Origin: Candidatus Gastranaerophilales bacterium
Lineage (GTDB): Bacteria > Cyanobacteriota > Vampirovibrionia > Gastranaerophilales > Gastranaerophilaceae
DNA length: 38,790 nucleotides
NCBI GenBank assembly: GCA_947585605.1
Contig: CANPXC010000003.1
Span: 1 to 38,790 of the forward strand
Direction: 5' to 3'
The position numbers and the translations under genes were made by a program. Position 1 is the stretch's first letter. Every line of letters begins with the position of its first letter. The notes under the pieces were generated by a model, which worked only from the letters and a program-made list of their open reading frames with translations, had not been told where the DNA came from and searched no databases. Below, one piece after another: positions 1-7,049 of this stretch.

Positions 1-243
1 ATCAATAGGGTGTTTATATTCTTCTAAATTATAATCTTCTTTTTGATTGTTATTTTTACTTAATCTATGTTCTAATTCCTTAATTTTACTTATTAAATCA
101 TTATTAACAATCTGCAAGCTAAATTTTTCATTAGTTAAATAAAAAATTTTCTTGTCATCAACTGATTTTTTAACATAAAAACCCAGAGCGAAAGATGATA
201 ACAATAAAAATATTGAAATTAATAGAACAACAAATTTTTTCAT
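1..243 (-). CDS. N-terminal part of an anchored coiled-coil protein (cut by window edge)
   Basis: From an ATG at 243 the minus strand is open for 81 codons and runs off the left edge, so only the N-terminus is visible. Residues 1-21 are two lysines followed by a hydrophobic stretch ending LSSFALG, a signal peptide or single membrane anchor. Residues 42-62 have a heptad-like spacing of I and L with charged residues between (DLISKIKELEHRL), so a coiled coil follows the anchor. There is no Shine-Dalgarno in front of the ATG, but a consensus promoter lies immediately upstream (251-279), suggesting a leaderless start. No family is recognised; the function is unknown. Confidence 0.7.
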   Translation of the reverse strand, partial: MKKFVVLLISIFLLLSSFALGFYVKKSVDDKKIFYLTNEKFSLQIVNNDLISKIKELEHRLSKNNNQKEDYNLEEYKHPID

Positions 244-250
244 AAAATTA

Positions 251-279
251 ATTATAATAATTCAAGAACAAAAAAACAA
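251..279 (-). promoter_or_regulatory. Promoter of the truncated left-edge gene
   Basis: Reading the minus strand, a -35 box TTGTTT (279-274), a 17-base spacer and a perfect -10 TATAAT (256-251) are seen. The ATG of the gene lies only 7 bases after the -10, where transcription would begin, so the mRNA would have essentially no leader. Seen in sequence; activity is inferred. Confidence 0.6.
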
Positions 280-302
280 TGATTATAAACTACTTCTCTT
301 TC

Positions 303-325
303 GGGGGGGGGGTATATGCTATAAT
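303..325 (+). promoter_or_regulatory. Extended -10 promoter with G10 run in its spacer
   Basis: A perfect extended -10 element (TG at 317-318, one base, TATAAT at 320-325) precedes the membrane/TPR gene starting at 353. Directly upstream, where the spacer lies, is a run of ten G (303-312). No good -35 is visible; the pyrimidine-rich stretch 291-302 would occupy that position, and its distance to the -10 depends on the length of the G run. Such a tract between -35 and -10 is the known arrangement for phase-variable promoters such as Neisseria porA. The switching role here is inference. Confidence 0.6.
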
Positions 326-352
326 CAAAACGTTACTTATCGGAGAATAGTT

Positions 353-1441
353 ATGAACTTTGATATTGAAACATTTATAATCTCTTATTTACCCGTATTC
401 GTGTTTCCTATAATTGCAATTCCTTTCCTTATTGTTGCAAAAATATTTAAAGGTAGTTTAAAAAATAAATTGTTTTATATAACGTTATCCATACTGCTTT
501 TATATACTTTTTTGTTTATAACTGCGCTTTACAAGATGGGTTATGATACCATCGCTCCATATTATGAAACCTCTTTTACAGAACGCTTTTTGTATGGATT
601 GTCAGGTATATCAATTTATTTTTTCAGTTACTATAATTACCTTGCAATTATTGCGATAATCGCTTTAGTAATAATTTACCGTATAAAAAAAGATAAAACG
701 GTTTTAAAAAAGACTTTAATATCAATATTAATTTTGGGAACGATATTATTATCAGGACTCGGGGCATTTGTCGCTCCTCTTTTTTCTACATGGGATTTAT
801 TTACACCCGAAAATAAGGAATATAACATAGAAAAAGAATTTCAAAAATATAAATCAGCTGCCGATATTACAATTTTTTATCCGTTAAAAGGACTTTATTC
901 CGAATTGGCTTCTTTAGATTTTAATGTATATTATGACCTCAGCAATAACAGTTCACAAAATAAAGAATTATTGGAAACCGGTAAAAAATATTTTTTACAA
1001 TCCGTTGATAAGTCCTCAAATTACTACCGATTAATGAATTTTTATATAAAAATTAAAGAGTATGATGAAGCCTTAAACTGCACGGAGAAAATTAAATTTA
1101 AAGATAAAAGTCAAAAGTGGCAATGGCAGGCAAATATATTTGTTCAAAAACGTGAGTATAACAAGGCTATTGAATGTGCAATTCGGGAAAAAGAGGGTAA
1201 TACAAAGTTCTTTCATCTGACAGATGCATATATAGGTCTCAATGACCTTGATAAAGCACAGGAATATTCGGAAAAAATCAGTAATAAGTCAACCAGTGCA
1301 TATTTTCGACGTAAATTATTGATATTAGAGAAAAAAGGTGATATTCAACAAGCGAAAAAAGAATATGAAAAATGTCGCTATTCAAAAGATAAAACATACG
1401 ATGAATTTCTTTTCGCATACAGAGAAAGTTTTTCAAAATAA
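353..1441 (+). CDS. Integral membrane protein with C-terminal TPR-like repeats
   Basis: A 362-residue protein starting at ATG 353, with GGAG at 342-345 seven bases upstream. The N-terminal half has four hydrophobic segments (about 9-32, 42-61, 82-107 and 119-143). The C-terminal part (about 200-362) is soluble and carries four helix pairs of about 34 residues with the TPR look (for example YDEALNCTEKI, YNKAIECAIRE, LDKAQEYSEKI), a fold that normally mediates protein contacts. It stands alone, convergent with the next gene. Its promoter spacer holds a G10 run, so expression may switch on and off by slippage. No specific family is recognised; a membrane scaffold or assembly factor is plausible but unproven. 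Confidence 0.75.
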   Translation: MNFDIETFIISYLPVFVFPIIAIPFLIVAKIFKGSLKNKLFYITLSILLLYTFLFITALYKMGYDTIAPYYETSFTERFLYGLSGISIYFFSYYNYLAIIAIIALVIIYRIKKDKTVLKKTLISILILGTILLSGLGAFVAPLFSTWDLFTPENKEYNIEKEFQKYKSAADITIFYPLKGLYSELASLDFNVYYDLSNNSSQNKELLETGKKYFLQSVDKSSNYYRLMNFYIKIKEYDEALNCTEKIKFKDKSQKWQWQANIFVQKREYNKAIECAIREKEGNTKFFHLTDAYIGLNDLDKAQEYSEKISNKSTSAYFRRKLLILEKKGDIQQAKKEYEKCRYSKDKTYDEFLFAYRESFSK

Positions 1442-1508
1442 AAACAGAAAACTGTTACAAAATAAGCCCCGTTAATGCAAAGAGCGTAAATGGAAACGGC
1501 ATTATAAT

Positions 1509-2930
1509 TTAATAATCTATATTTATCTTCAGGCTTGAATATGGCATTATTAACCAAAGCGGATACAGTATTAAAGAACTTATAAACCACGGCAGAGATT
1601 GTATTGCCTCTTTTCGGTTCCGTCTTTGCATTTCCTTTTGCATTGTTATTCCCATTTGCGATTTTACCGCGTTTAAATCGTTGTCTTCGGAATACTTAAC
1701 ATATTCAAACGGCACAAGGATTTCATTATTATCATTTATAACTCCGTATTTTTTACCTTTTCTCGCAATATATATTTGATTGGAATTTTCCTGCCCGATA
1801 TAATTTAATTCAAGCTTTTGAGCATTAATATCGTCGATATTTGATATATTTTCTTCAATATTGACATTTTGAGGCAAAATTTCATCATAAACAAAAGGAA
1901 TTTTTGTTTCTCTCAGAGAATTTACACTGCCCCACTTACCGCTGCGTTCAGCAATAATATTATCATCAGCTTGAAATGATAAGTTCATCCCCGTTAATCT
2001 GTTAATATATAAATCGTTTCCTTGCAGTTTAAAATCGTCATAAATACCGTTTAAGCGCTCCATTTGCCCGTTTTTGAACAAATATAATCTGTTAGCTATT
2101 TTCATCATTCCTTCCGCAGGATAATTATTTAATTGAAAAGCGGTATTTGTATTTATAAAATCATACAAACTCTTTAGCGAGTCAATAACAGGCATTTGAG
2201 TTATTTTAGATAAATTTATATTTTTATATTCAATCTTGTTAAAAGTTTTCAAATTATATAAATTAATATTTTCTCCGGAAAGCGTTATAGCATAATCACT
2301 ATGGGGGAAAGTTATTTGCTCATAAACCACATAAAGATTGTTATTTTCAATTCTTATATTTTCTTTAACCTGCGCCGGATTTAAATAAACATACCCTTTA
2401 TGATAAGCAAAAGGGCTTTCATAAAACAGCATTTTTGCACTTTGATATAAATATTCGTTTCCGCGGTTTGCCCTTGGGTATTTTGCATATAAAATAATGC
2501 TTTCTAACGGTGCAAAAGACACATTTAACATCTTTGCAGATATTGAATTTTCATCAGCAAACTCTACTTTTTCAAACACAGGCTTTGTTATATGAATAAA
2601 ATTATTTTGAACGTATATTATGCCGTATTTTCCGCCTTGTTTATATCTTATAACACCTTCTGCAGGATAGTTTTCAAACTTTATATTCTGCAATTTATTA
2701 TTTTGAGTATAATAAGTCCGCATAAAATCATCATAAAGCCCGTCAGGACTGTATAAGGAAATAAAAGCCGTATTTTCTCCCGCATAAGCAATTTTTTTAT
2801 CCGCTTTAATTTTTCTTATACGCTCATACTTAAAGGGCAGAATTTTTTTAACCTCATCTTTTTCTTTTGAAGCGTAAGCTAAGGGCGAAAGAATTATAAT
2901 ACATATAAAACACACTAAAATCTTTTTCAT
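1509..2930 (-). CDS. Secreted WG-repeat-like protein with C-terminal membrane segment
   Basis: A 473-residue protein. Residues 1-20 (MKKILVCFICIIILSPLAYA) are a classic signal peptide with an AYA cleavage site. The mature part contains units of the form GKYGII, GKWGSV and KKYGVIND followed by a hydrophobic turn and PFxY, resembling WG-containing repeats (PF14903), and the YPAEG motif recurs twice. A hydrophobic stretch near residues 449-467 (FISSLILYPLWLIM) may anchor the C-terminus. WG-repeat proteins are generally exported with poorly known roles. The start has no Shine-Dalgarno, and a TATAAT lies only 6 bases before the ATG, so it may be leaderless. An exported beta-rich repeat protein is well supported; the function is unknown. 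Confidence 0.75.
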   Translation of the reverse strand: MKKILVCFICIIILSPLAYASKEKDEVKKILPFKYERIRKIKADKKIAYAGENTAFISLYSPDGLYDDFMRTYYTQNNKLQNIKFENYPAEGVIRYKQGGKYGIIYVQNNFIHITKPVFEKVEFADENSISAKMLNVSFAPLESIILYAKYPRANRGNEYLYQSAKMLFYESPFAYHKGYVYLNPAQVKENIRIENNNLYVVYEQITFPHSDYAITLSGENINLYNLKTFNKIEYKNINLSKITQMPVIDSLKSLYDFINTNTAFQLNNYPAEGMMKIANRLYLFKNGQMERLNGIYDDFKLQGNDLYINRLTGMNLSFQADDNIIAERSGKWGSVNSLRETKIPFVYDEILPQNVNIEENISNIDDINAQKLELNYIGQENSNQIYIARKGKKYGVINDNNEILVPFEYVKYSEDNDLNAVKSQMGITMQKEMQRRNRKEAIQSLPWFISSLILYPLWLIMPYSSLKINIDY

Positions 2931-2936
2931 TCTATA

Positions 2937-2942
2937 ATTATA
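2937..2942 (-). promoter_or_regulatory. -10 box of the WG-repeat gene
   Basis: TATAAT on the minus strand at 2942-2937, 6 bases before the ATG at 2930. No convincing -35 at 16-18 bases. Position and lack of a Shine-Dalgarno suggest a leaderless transcript. Confidence 0.4.
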
Positions 2943-2985
2943 TCAAAGCAAATATAAAAAATTATGCAATATTTATTTTTTGTTT

Positions 2986-2991
2986 TATAAT
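2986..2991 (+). promoter_or_regulatory. -10 box upstream of uppS
   Basis: A TATAAT at 2986-2991 would start transcription about 17 bases before the uppS ATG, leaving room for the GAGAG ribosome-binding site at 3002-3006. The -35 is poor (TTATGC, 18-base spacer). Confidence 0.4.
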
Positions 2992-3014
2992 TTCGTTAAC
3001 CGAGAGAAAAATAT

Positions 3015-3758
3015 ATGTTAAATCTTCTTTCAGAAACAGATAAAATAAAAGAAATTGTAAAAAATACAAATTTACAGCATATAGCAATAATCATGGACGG
3101 AAACAGACGCTGGGCGAAGTCTAAATTCTTGCCGTCCGCAGCAGGACATAAAAAGGGAGTTGAAGCATTAAGGGCGACTCTTAAAGCATGCGCAAAATTC
3201 AACGTTAAATACTTAACGGTATATGCGTTTTCAACCGAAAATTGGAACAGACCAAAAGAAGAAGTCGAATTCTTAATGTCGCTTTTAGCTAATACAATTA
3301 AAGCAGAAGTCCCTGAATTTATTGAAAACGATATAAAATTAACCTTTATAGGCGACAGAAGCTCTTTAAACAAAGACTTAATTAAAGTTCTTGAATACGG
3401 AGAAGAACAAACAAATAATTGTAAAACATTAAATCTTCAAATTGCATTCAATTACGGTTCAAGGATGGAATTAACAAATGCCGTTAAACAAATATGCGAA
3501 AAGATTAAAAACGGCGAACTTACGGCGCAAGATATTACGGAAAAAACAATAAGCGAAAATTTATATACCTCAAACATCCCCGACCCTGATTTATTAATCA
3601 GAACGGGCGGAGAAAAAAGAATAAGCAATTATCTTTTATGGCAGTGTGCATATACTGAAATATATGTTACAGATACTTTCTGGCCGGAATTTGATGAAAA
3701 CGCGCTCGCCATAGCTATTACAGAGTTTAATAAACGTTCCCGCAGATTTGGAAAATAA
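3015..3758 (+). CDS. uppS: Isoprenyl (undecaprenyl) diphosphate synthase
   Basis: A cis-prenyltransferase that extends farnesyl diphosphate with isopentenyl diphosphate to the C55 lipid carrier of peptidoglycan and O-antigen synthesis. The 247 residues match the family length. Signature motifs are visible: HIAIIMDGNRRWA (residues 22-34, with catalytic Asp28 and the diphosphate-binding Gly/Asn/Arg), the AFSTENW segment near 76-82, and near the C-terminus RTGGEKRISNYLLWQ followed by the E-x-Y-V-T-D-T-F-W-P end motif. GAGAG at 3002-3006 is the ribosome-binding site. rdgB follows after three bases, so the two are co-transcribed. The identification is very firm. Confidence 0.95.
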   Translation: MLNLLSETDKIKEIVKNTNLQHIAIIMDGNRRWAKSKFLPSAAGHKKGVEALRATLKACAKFNVKYLTVYAFSTENWNRPKEEVEFLMSLLANTIKAEVPEFIENDIKLTFIGDRSSLNKDLIKVLEYGEEQTNNCKTLNLQIAFNYGSRMELTNAVKQICEKIKNGELTAQDITEKTISENLYTSNIPDPDLLIRTGGEKRISNYLLWQCAYTEIYVTDTFWPEFDENALAIAITEFNKRSRRFGK

Positions 3759-3761
3759 CAA

Positions 3762-4340
3762 ATGAAAAGAATTATTCTTGCAACTTCAAATCCGCATAAA
3801 CTGGAGGAAATTAATTCAATAAATAAATCTTCCGATATAATTTTTGATGTGGTAAAAGGTGATTTCACCCCTGAAGAAACAGGTAAAACTTTTACGGAAA
3901 ATGCGATAATTAAAGCTCAAGAGGCTTCAAGAATAATGAAAACATATTGTTTGGCTGATGATTCGGGATTATGCGTAGACATTTTAAACGGGCGCCCCGG
4001 AATATACTCCGCCAGATACGCACCAACTCAAAAAGAAAAAATAGAAAAACTTTTAAATGAAATAAAACAAGTACCGAATGAAAAAAGGCAAGCCCATTTT
4101 ACCTGCGCAATGGTTCTTGTTAATGCTCAAGGGGATATAATCCGTACACAAGAAGGAAGAGTAGACGGATATATAGCAAATGAAGCCCGAGGAACAAACG
4201 GTTTTGGGTTTGACCCCGTTTTTTACCTGCCGAAATATGATAAAACAGTAGCTCAACTTCCGGAAGAAATAAAAAATACAATATCACACAGAGCAAATGC
4301 ACTAATACCAATGATTAAATGGATTGAAAATAACATTTAA
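3762..4340 (+). CDS. rdgB: XTP/dITP (non-canonical purine NTP) pyrophosphatase
   Basis: Hydrolyses ITP, dITP and XTP to monophosphates plus PPi, keeping deaminated purines out of DNA and RNA; cytosolic and Mg-dependent. The 192 residues fit the HAM1/RdgB family. Visible motifs are ILATSNPHKLEEI (5-17, nucleotide-binding SNxxK), ENAIIKA (46-52), the catalytic LADDSGL (64-70, Asp66/Asp67), YSARYA, NGFGFDPVFY and the terminal SHRANAL. It starts three bases after uppS, which makes a two-gene operon. Ends 36 bases before a convergent gene, with no strong terminator in between. Confidence 0.95.
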   Translation: MKRIILATSNPHKLEEINSINKSSDIIFDVVKGDFTPEETGKTFTENAIIKAQEASRIMKTYCLADDSGLCVDILNGRPGIYSARYAPTQKEKIEKLLNEIKQVPNEKRQAHFTCAMVLVNAQGDIIRTQEGRVDGYIANEARGTNGFGFDPVFYLPKYDKTVAQLPEEIKNTISHRANALIPMIKWIENNI

Positions 4341-4375
4341 TCTAGTGTCGCAACCTTCCGCTTGCAATTAAAATT

Positions 4376-5956
4376 CTAGTTTTCGGTTTTCTTGTTTTCA
4401 ACGGTTTGATATTCCCGTAAGCCCGGTGCTGCATTCGAGCCTGTTCTGCGTGCCGTCATGGCATATTGAAGTTTTGGTATCGCAATACCTAATGCCAGTG
4501 CCGAGCATATCATTGCCGCAGCTCTAAACATTGAAGACATCATAAAACTTTGTTTGTTGATTTTATCCAGCAGTTTTTTATCGACAATTCCGTTATTTGT
4601 TTTAATTGCTTTATCAACAACTGCTTGTACAAAGTTTTCAATATTATCCCTAAATGATGTTATTTTTTTCATCGGAATATATCTTGATTTATCAGTTAAA
4701 GCCTTGCCGAATTTTTCACCAAATATCTCCTGCATAAATTTAGCCGAAGTAACAGAACCGTCCTTCAATACATCTTGTACCTGCTGTCTTGTCAATACTC
4801 TGCCTATACCTGCTTGAGGCGGCTGCAATTTCGCCATTTCTTTTGCTTTTGATATAAGGTTTTCATCAGTTAAATGATTAATTACATTTTCTAAAGATAT
4901 TACATCCGAATTAAATTCAAGGCTTGATATCAACGACTGAGCGCCGTCATCTAACACACCAAGAGTCTTTTTAGCGAAATCCTTCGCATTCATTGAGATA
5001 TAACCGCCATCTGTATTTCTAATGTTGGCGAGCATATTTTCATATAACTGCTTTGCAGCAACAGGGTCAATATTCGTTTGTTTTTTAGTTCCCGTTAATT
5101 TTTGAAGCAGTCCGTATATTAATGGTGTACTTGCATAATAAAAGAATGACGACAAACTGTCACGCAAAAGATACTCTTTACCTTCATCAACATTTCTTGC
5201 GGTTTTAAACCTGCCTGTTAATATTCCGACATCACAAGTCAGTAACTTACATATTTTATTATTTTCTAAATAATGCGCCACCGTCGTCATTACGGAAGAC
5301 ATTGAACCTTTAAATGCCGTTGTGGAATTTTTTGAAATCTTTCTGTCAAATGCTTCAAAACTATTCTGTTTTATTAATTCATCATTAAATGTTTGTTTTT
5401 GTTCGGCATTTTTATTTGAAGCCCTTCTTTTTGCTCTCATCATTCCCTTTGTAATAGCTTGATTTATTTTCGGAAGACAAAATCCTACAAAGGCGGTAGC
5501 TAAAATTGTAGACAAAAGAATTTTAGTAAATTTAAATGCAGCAAGCTTTTTTTCAAGTGATTTTACTGTTTTTTCATCTTGTATTGTTTCTCTAAGCTCC
5601 TGAATAACATTATTAAAAGGAGTTCTTAATGCGTCTTTCCCGACATCAAATTCTGTAGTAGGCAATTTTAAAACTTTTTCACCAAACTTGTTCCCCAGAT
5701 TATTAAATATATCAACACCCTTCATCCAAAATAATGCTGATACAACATCATCGGTAAACCTTTCCCTAAATTCGGGAAATCCACCGCGTTTATAGGCCTG
5801 AAATCCCCTTCCGCTTGTTACTGCACCTTCCAATAAAATAGTGGAAGTTAAGGCATCAGCATTTGCCAAAGTTCTCACAAAACTTCTTCCGCCTTTTAAA
5901 CTTATATTATTTTCGGCTGTTTTTTGCCTTGATATAGGGCCGTTTGTTATTTGCAT
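4376..5956 (-). CDS. Large lineage-specific membrane-associated protein, unknown function
   Basis: A 526-residue protein read from ATG 5956. It has no signal peptide. One hydrophobic segment lies near 146-167 (LLSTILATAFVGFCLPKI), a weaker one near 270-290 (SFFYYASTPLIYGLL), and one near 484-504 (AAMICSALALGIAIPKL). Both strong segments end in a similar PK(I/L) turn, which hints at an internal duplication. Between them are long amphipathic, lysine- and asparagine-rich helices and a KNAEQKQ-type linker. The N-terminus (residues 1-60) is polar with several G/R motifs. I recognise no known domain; it looks like a family restricted to Gastranaerophilales-type genomes. Monocistronic, convergent with rdgB and divergent from rpsT. 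Confidence 0.7.
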   Translation of the reverse strand: MQITNGPISRQKTAENNISLKGGRSFVRTLANADALTSTILLEGAVTSGRGFQAYKRGGFPEFRERFTDDVVSALFWMKGVDIFNNLGNKFGEKVLKLPTTEFDVGKDALRTPFNNVIQELRETIQDEKTVKSLEKKLAAFKFTKILLSTILATAFVGFCLPKINQAITKGMMRAKRRASNKNAEQKQTFNDELIKQNSFEAFDRKISKNSTTAFKGSMSSVMTTVAHYLENNKICKLLTCDVGILTGRFKTARNVDEGKEYLLRDSLSSFFYYASTPLIYGLLQKLTGTKKQTNIDPVAAKQLYENMLANIRNTDGGYISMNAKDFAKKTLGVLDDGAQSLISSLEFNSDVISLENVINHLTDENLISKAKEMAKLQPPQAGIGRVLTRQQVQDVLKDGSVTSAKFMQEIFGEKFGKALTDKSRYIPMKKITSFRDNIENFVQAVVDKAIKTNNGIVDKKLLDKINKQSFMMSSMFRAAAMICSALALGIAIPKLQYAMTARRTGSNAAPGLREYQTVENKKTEN

Positions 5957-6070
5957 TTGAATTTACTTTTAATTCTGTATTATCCGATATGAAAATTTAC
6001 TCGGACATTATCTTTTAAAACATAAAAACAGTTTTTTTTTGCTAATTTTTCACAATTTTTAATATTTTTG

Positions 6071-6098
6071 TTTACTTTATTTTTTTAAATTATATAAT
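6071..6098 (+). promoter_or_regulatory. Promoter of rpsT
   Basis: TTTACT (6071-6076), a 16-base spacer and a perfect TATAAT (6093-6098). Transcription would start about 6105, giving a leader of roughly 60 bases before rpsT. The surrounding region 5957-6134 is extremely AT-rich, which suits a strong ribosomal-protein promoter. Confidence 0.6.
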
Positions 6099-6167
6099 AA
6101 ATTTACTCACTAATCCTCTAAGCAGATTGTTACATTGACAATACTGACATTAGAAAGGAAATTAATT

Positions 6168-6440
6168 ATGGCAAATATTAAATCGGCTAAAAAAAGAATT
6201 TTAACAGCTCAAAGAAATTATGAAAGAAATGTTGCATTTAAATCTTCCATAAAAACCGCTGTTAAAAAAGTCGTTGTTTTAGCTCAAGCCAAAGAAAAAG
6301 ACCAAGAAGCTATTAAATCAGCATTATCTCAAGCATACAAACTTTGCGATAAGGCTGTTTCCAAAGGTATTTTACACAAAAATACAGCTTCCAGAAAAAA
6401 ATCAAGATTAACTAAAGCTATTAACAAATTAATGGCTTAA
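6168..6440 (+). CDS. rpsT: 30S ribosomal protein S20
   Basis: A 90-residue, strongly basic, all-helical protein that binds 16S rRNA early in 30S assembly. The start MANIKSAKKRILTAQRN is the S20 signature, as are the later AIKSALSQAYKLCDKA-type helix and the SRKKSRLTKAINKL end. The frame is open 11 codons further upstream, but AGAAAGGA at 6152-6159, eight bases before ATG 6168, and family alignment fix this start. Own promoter at 6071-6098 and a strong terminator at 6454-6486, so it is monocistronic. Many S20 genes are autoregulated through the leader; nothing here proves that. Confidence 0.97.
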   Translation: MANIKSAKKRILTAQRNYERNVAFKSSIKTAVKKVVVLAQAKEKDQEAIKSALSQAYKLCDKAVSKGILHKNTASRKKSRLTKAINKLMA

Positions 6441-6453
6441 TTGATTTTAGGTT

Positions 6454-6486
6454 AAAAAAAGCTCCTGACATTGAGGAGCTTTTTTT
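6454..6486 (+). terminator. Bidirectional rho-independent terminator after rpsT
   Basis: Stem AAAAAAGCTCCT pairing with AGGAGCTTTTTT around a 7-base loop (GACATTG), flanked by an A run on the left and a T run on the right. It ends rpsT on the plus strand and can also end the convergent rpoZ-like gene. Confidence 0.9.
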
Positions 6487-6506
6487 GTTATCTGTATTTT
6501 TTATTT

Positions 6507-6749
6507 TTATCCTACTAAACCGGAATCATCATATTCAGAAGCTTTTACCATTATTGCGTGTTCAACAGGATTTTCTTTTTTTATTGAATTATCAAAAGGA
6601 ACTTCATCAAAACTATATTCTTCTTTAACACGTTTTAATTGATTTTCATCAACAAGCTTTTTAGCAAGTTCCGCAATTTCATAAACAAGTTGATATCTGT
6701 TTTCTGTAGTTTCATTTAAGTCCCAGGCTATTTTTATAATTTGGTTCAT
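6507..6749 (-). CDS. rpoZ: Probable RNA polymerase omega subunit
   Basis: An 80-residue acidic protein. The segment NRYQLVYEIAELAKKLVDE matches the conserved omega helix pattern (NR[YF]xLVxxxAxxAKxL), and near the C-terminus NPVEHAIMVKASEYDD recalls the KPVxxAIxE stretch that ends in acidic residues in cyanobacterial omega. Omega clamps the beta-prime subunit and helps assembly of core polymerase. The start is ATG 6749: GGAGGA lies just before it and would be inside the coding region if the upstream TTG at 6761 were used. A very good promoter sits at 6773-6801. The sequence is divergent, so an unrelated small helical protein is not excluded. Confidence 0.6.
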   Translation of the reverse strand: MNQIIKIAWDLNETTENRYQLVYEIAELAKKLVDENQLKRVKEEYSFDEVPFDNSIKKENPVEHAIMVKASEYDDSGLVG

Positions 6750-6772
6750 ATTTTCCTCCAATTTATAAATAA

Positions 6773-6801
6773 ATCATACTATGCTCATTTTTTAATATCA
6801 A
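6773..6801 (-). promoter_or_regulatory. Promoter of the rpoZ-like gene
   Basis: Reading the minus strand: -35 TTGATA (6801-6796), 17-base spacer, -10 TATGAT (6778-6773). The predicted start site is some 15-20 bases ahead of the ATG at 6749, with the strong GGAGGA in between. Confidence 0.65.
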
Positions 6802-6847
6802 GCAAGCCCAAAAAGTTTTTTGTTAAGTTTTGTAATCCGGTCAAAAA

Positions 6848-6956
6848 CCATGCAGCATCATGCTTTTCATATTTGCCGATTAAATCCGCATAGAATGTTA
6901 AAAAATGTTAATTCGAATTTTATTCATGTAAATCCATGCCTCATCATGCTTTCCAT
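6848..6956 (+). repeat. Pair of imperfect 23-base direct repeats
   Basis: Copies at 6848-6870 and 6934-6956 start CCATGC, share CATCATGCTTT and end CAT, agreeing at 20 of 23 positions; start-to-start distance is 86 bases. Each contains an ATGC/GCAT-rich core. Only two copies, so not a CRISPR; a regulator-binding or dispersed repeat is possible. Confidence 0.5.
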
Positions 6957-7049
6957 GATTTTATGTTTCTAACTGCCCAAAATAGCGCTGGACTCAATCA
7001 TGCGGGAAATTTTATTATTTAATTAACGGCAGTCAATGAATAATTTAAT

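Larger units (their letters stand above)
6750..7049. other. 300-base intergenic region between divergent genes
   Basis: Longest gene-free stretch. It holds the rpoZ promoter, two imperfect 23-base direct repeats (6848-6870 and 6934-6956), a perfect AATTCGAATT palindrome (6910-6919) between them, and another TCATGC at 6998-7003. No open frame, tRNA or terminator was seen. It may carry operators for the divergent genes or the remains of a lost gene. Confidence 0.5.

Noticed and set aside
1378-1590. Open frame of 70 codons on the minus strand
   Set aside because: Overlaps the ends of two convergent genes, has no ribosome-binding site and no recognisable protein; shadow.
2996-3373. Open frame of 125 codons antisense to uppS
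   Set aside because: Lies opposite conserved uppS codons; composition is that of a shadow.
4341-4375. Terminator between rdgB and the orphan membrane gene
   Set aside because: Only a 4-base stem (GCAA/TTGC) with no T run; too weak to call.
6135-6167. In-frame N-terminal extension of rpsT
   Set aside because: No family member has it, and the ribosome-binding site at 6152-6159 would lie inside it.
6848-6956. CRISPR-like repeats
   Set aside because: Only two imperfect copies with an 86-base period, no cas genes; not an array.
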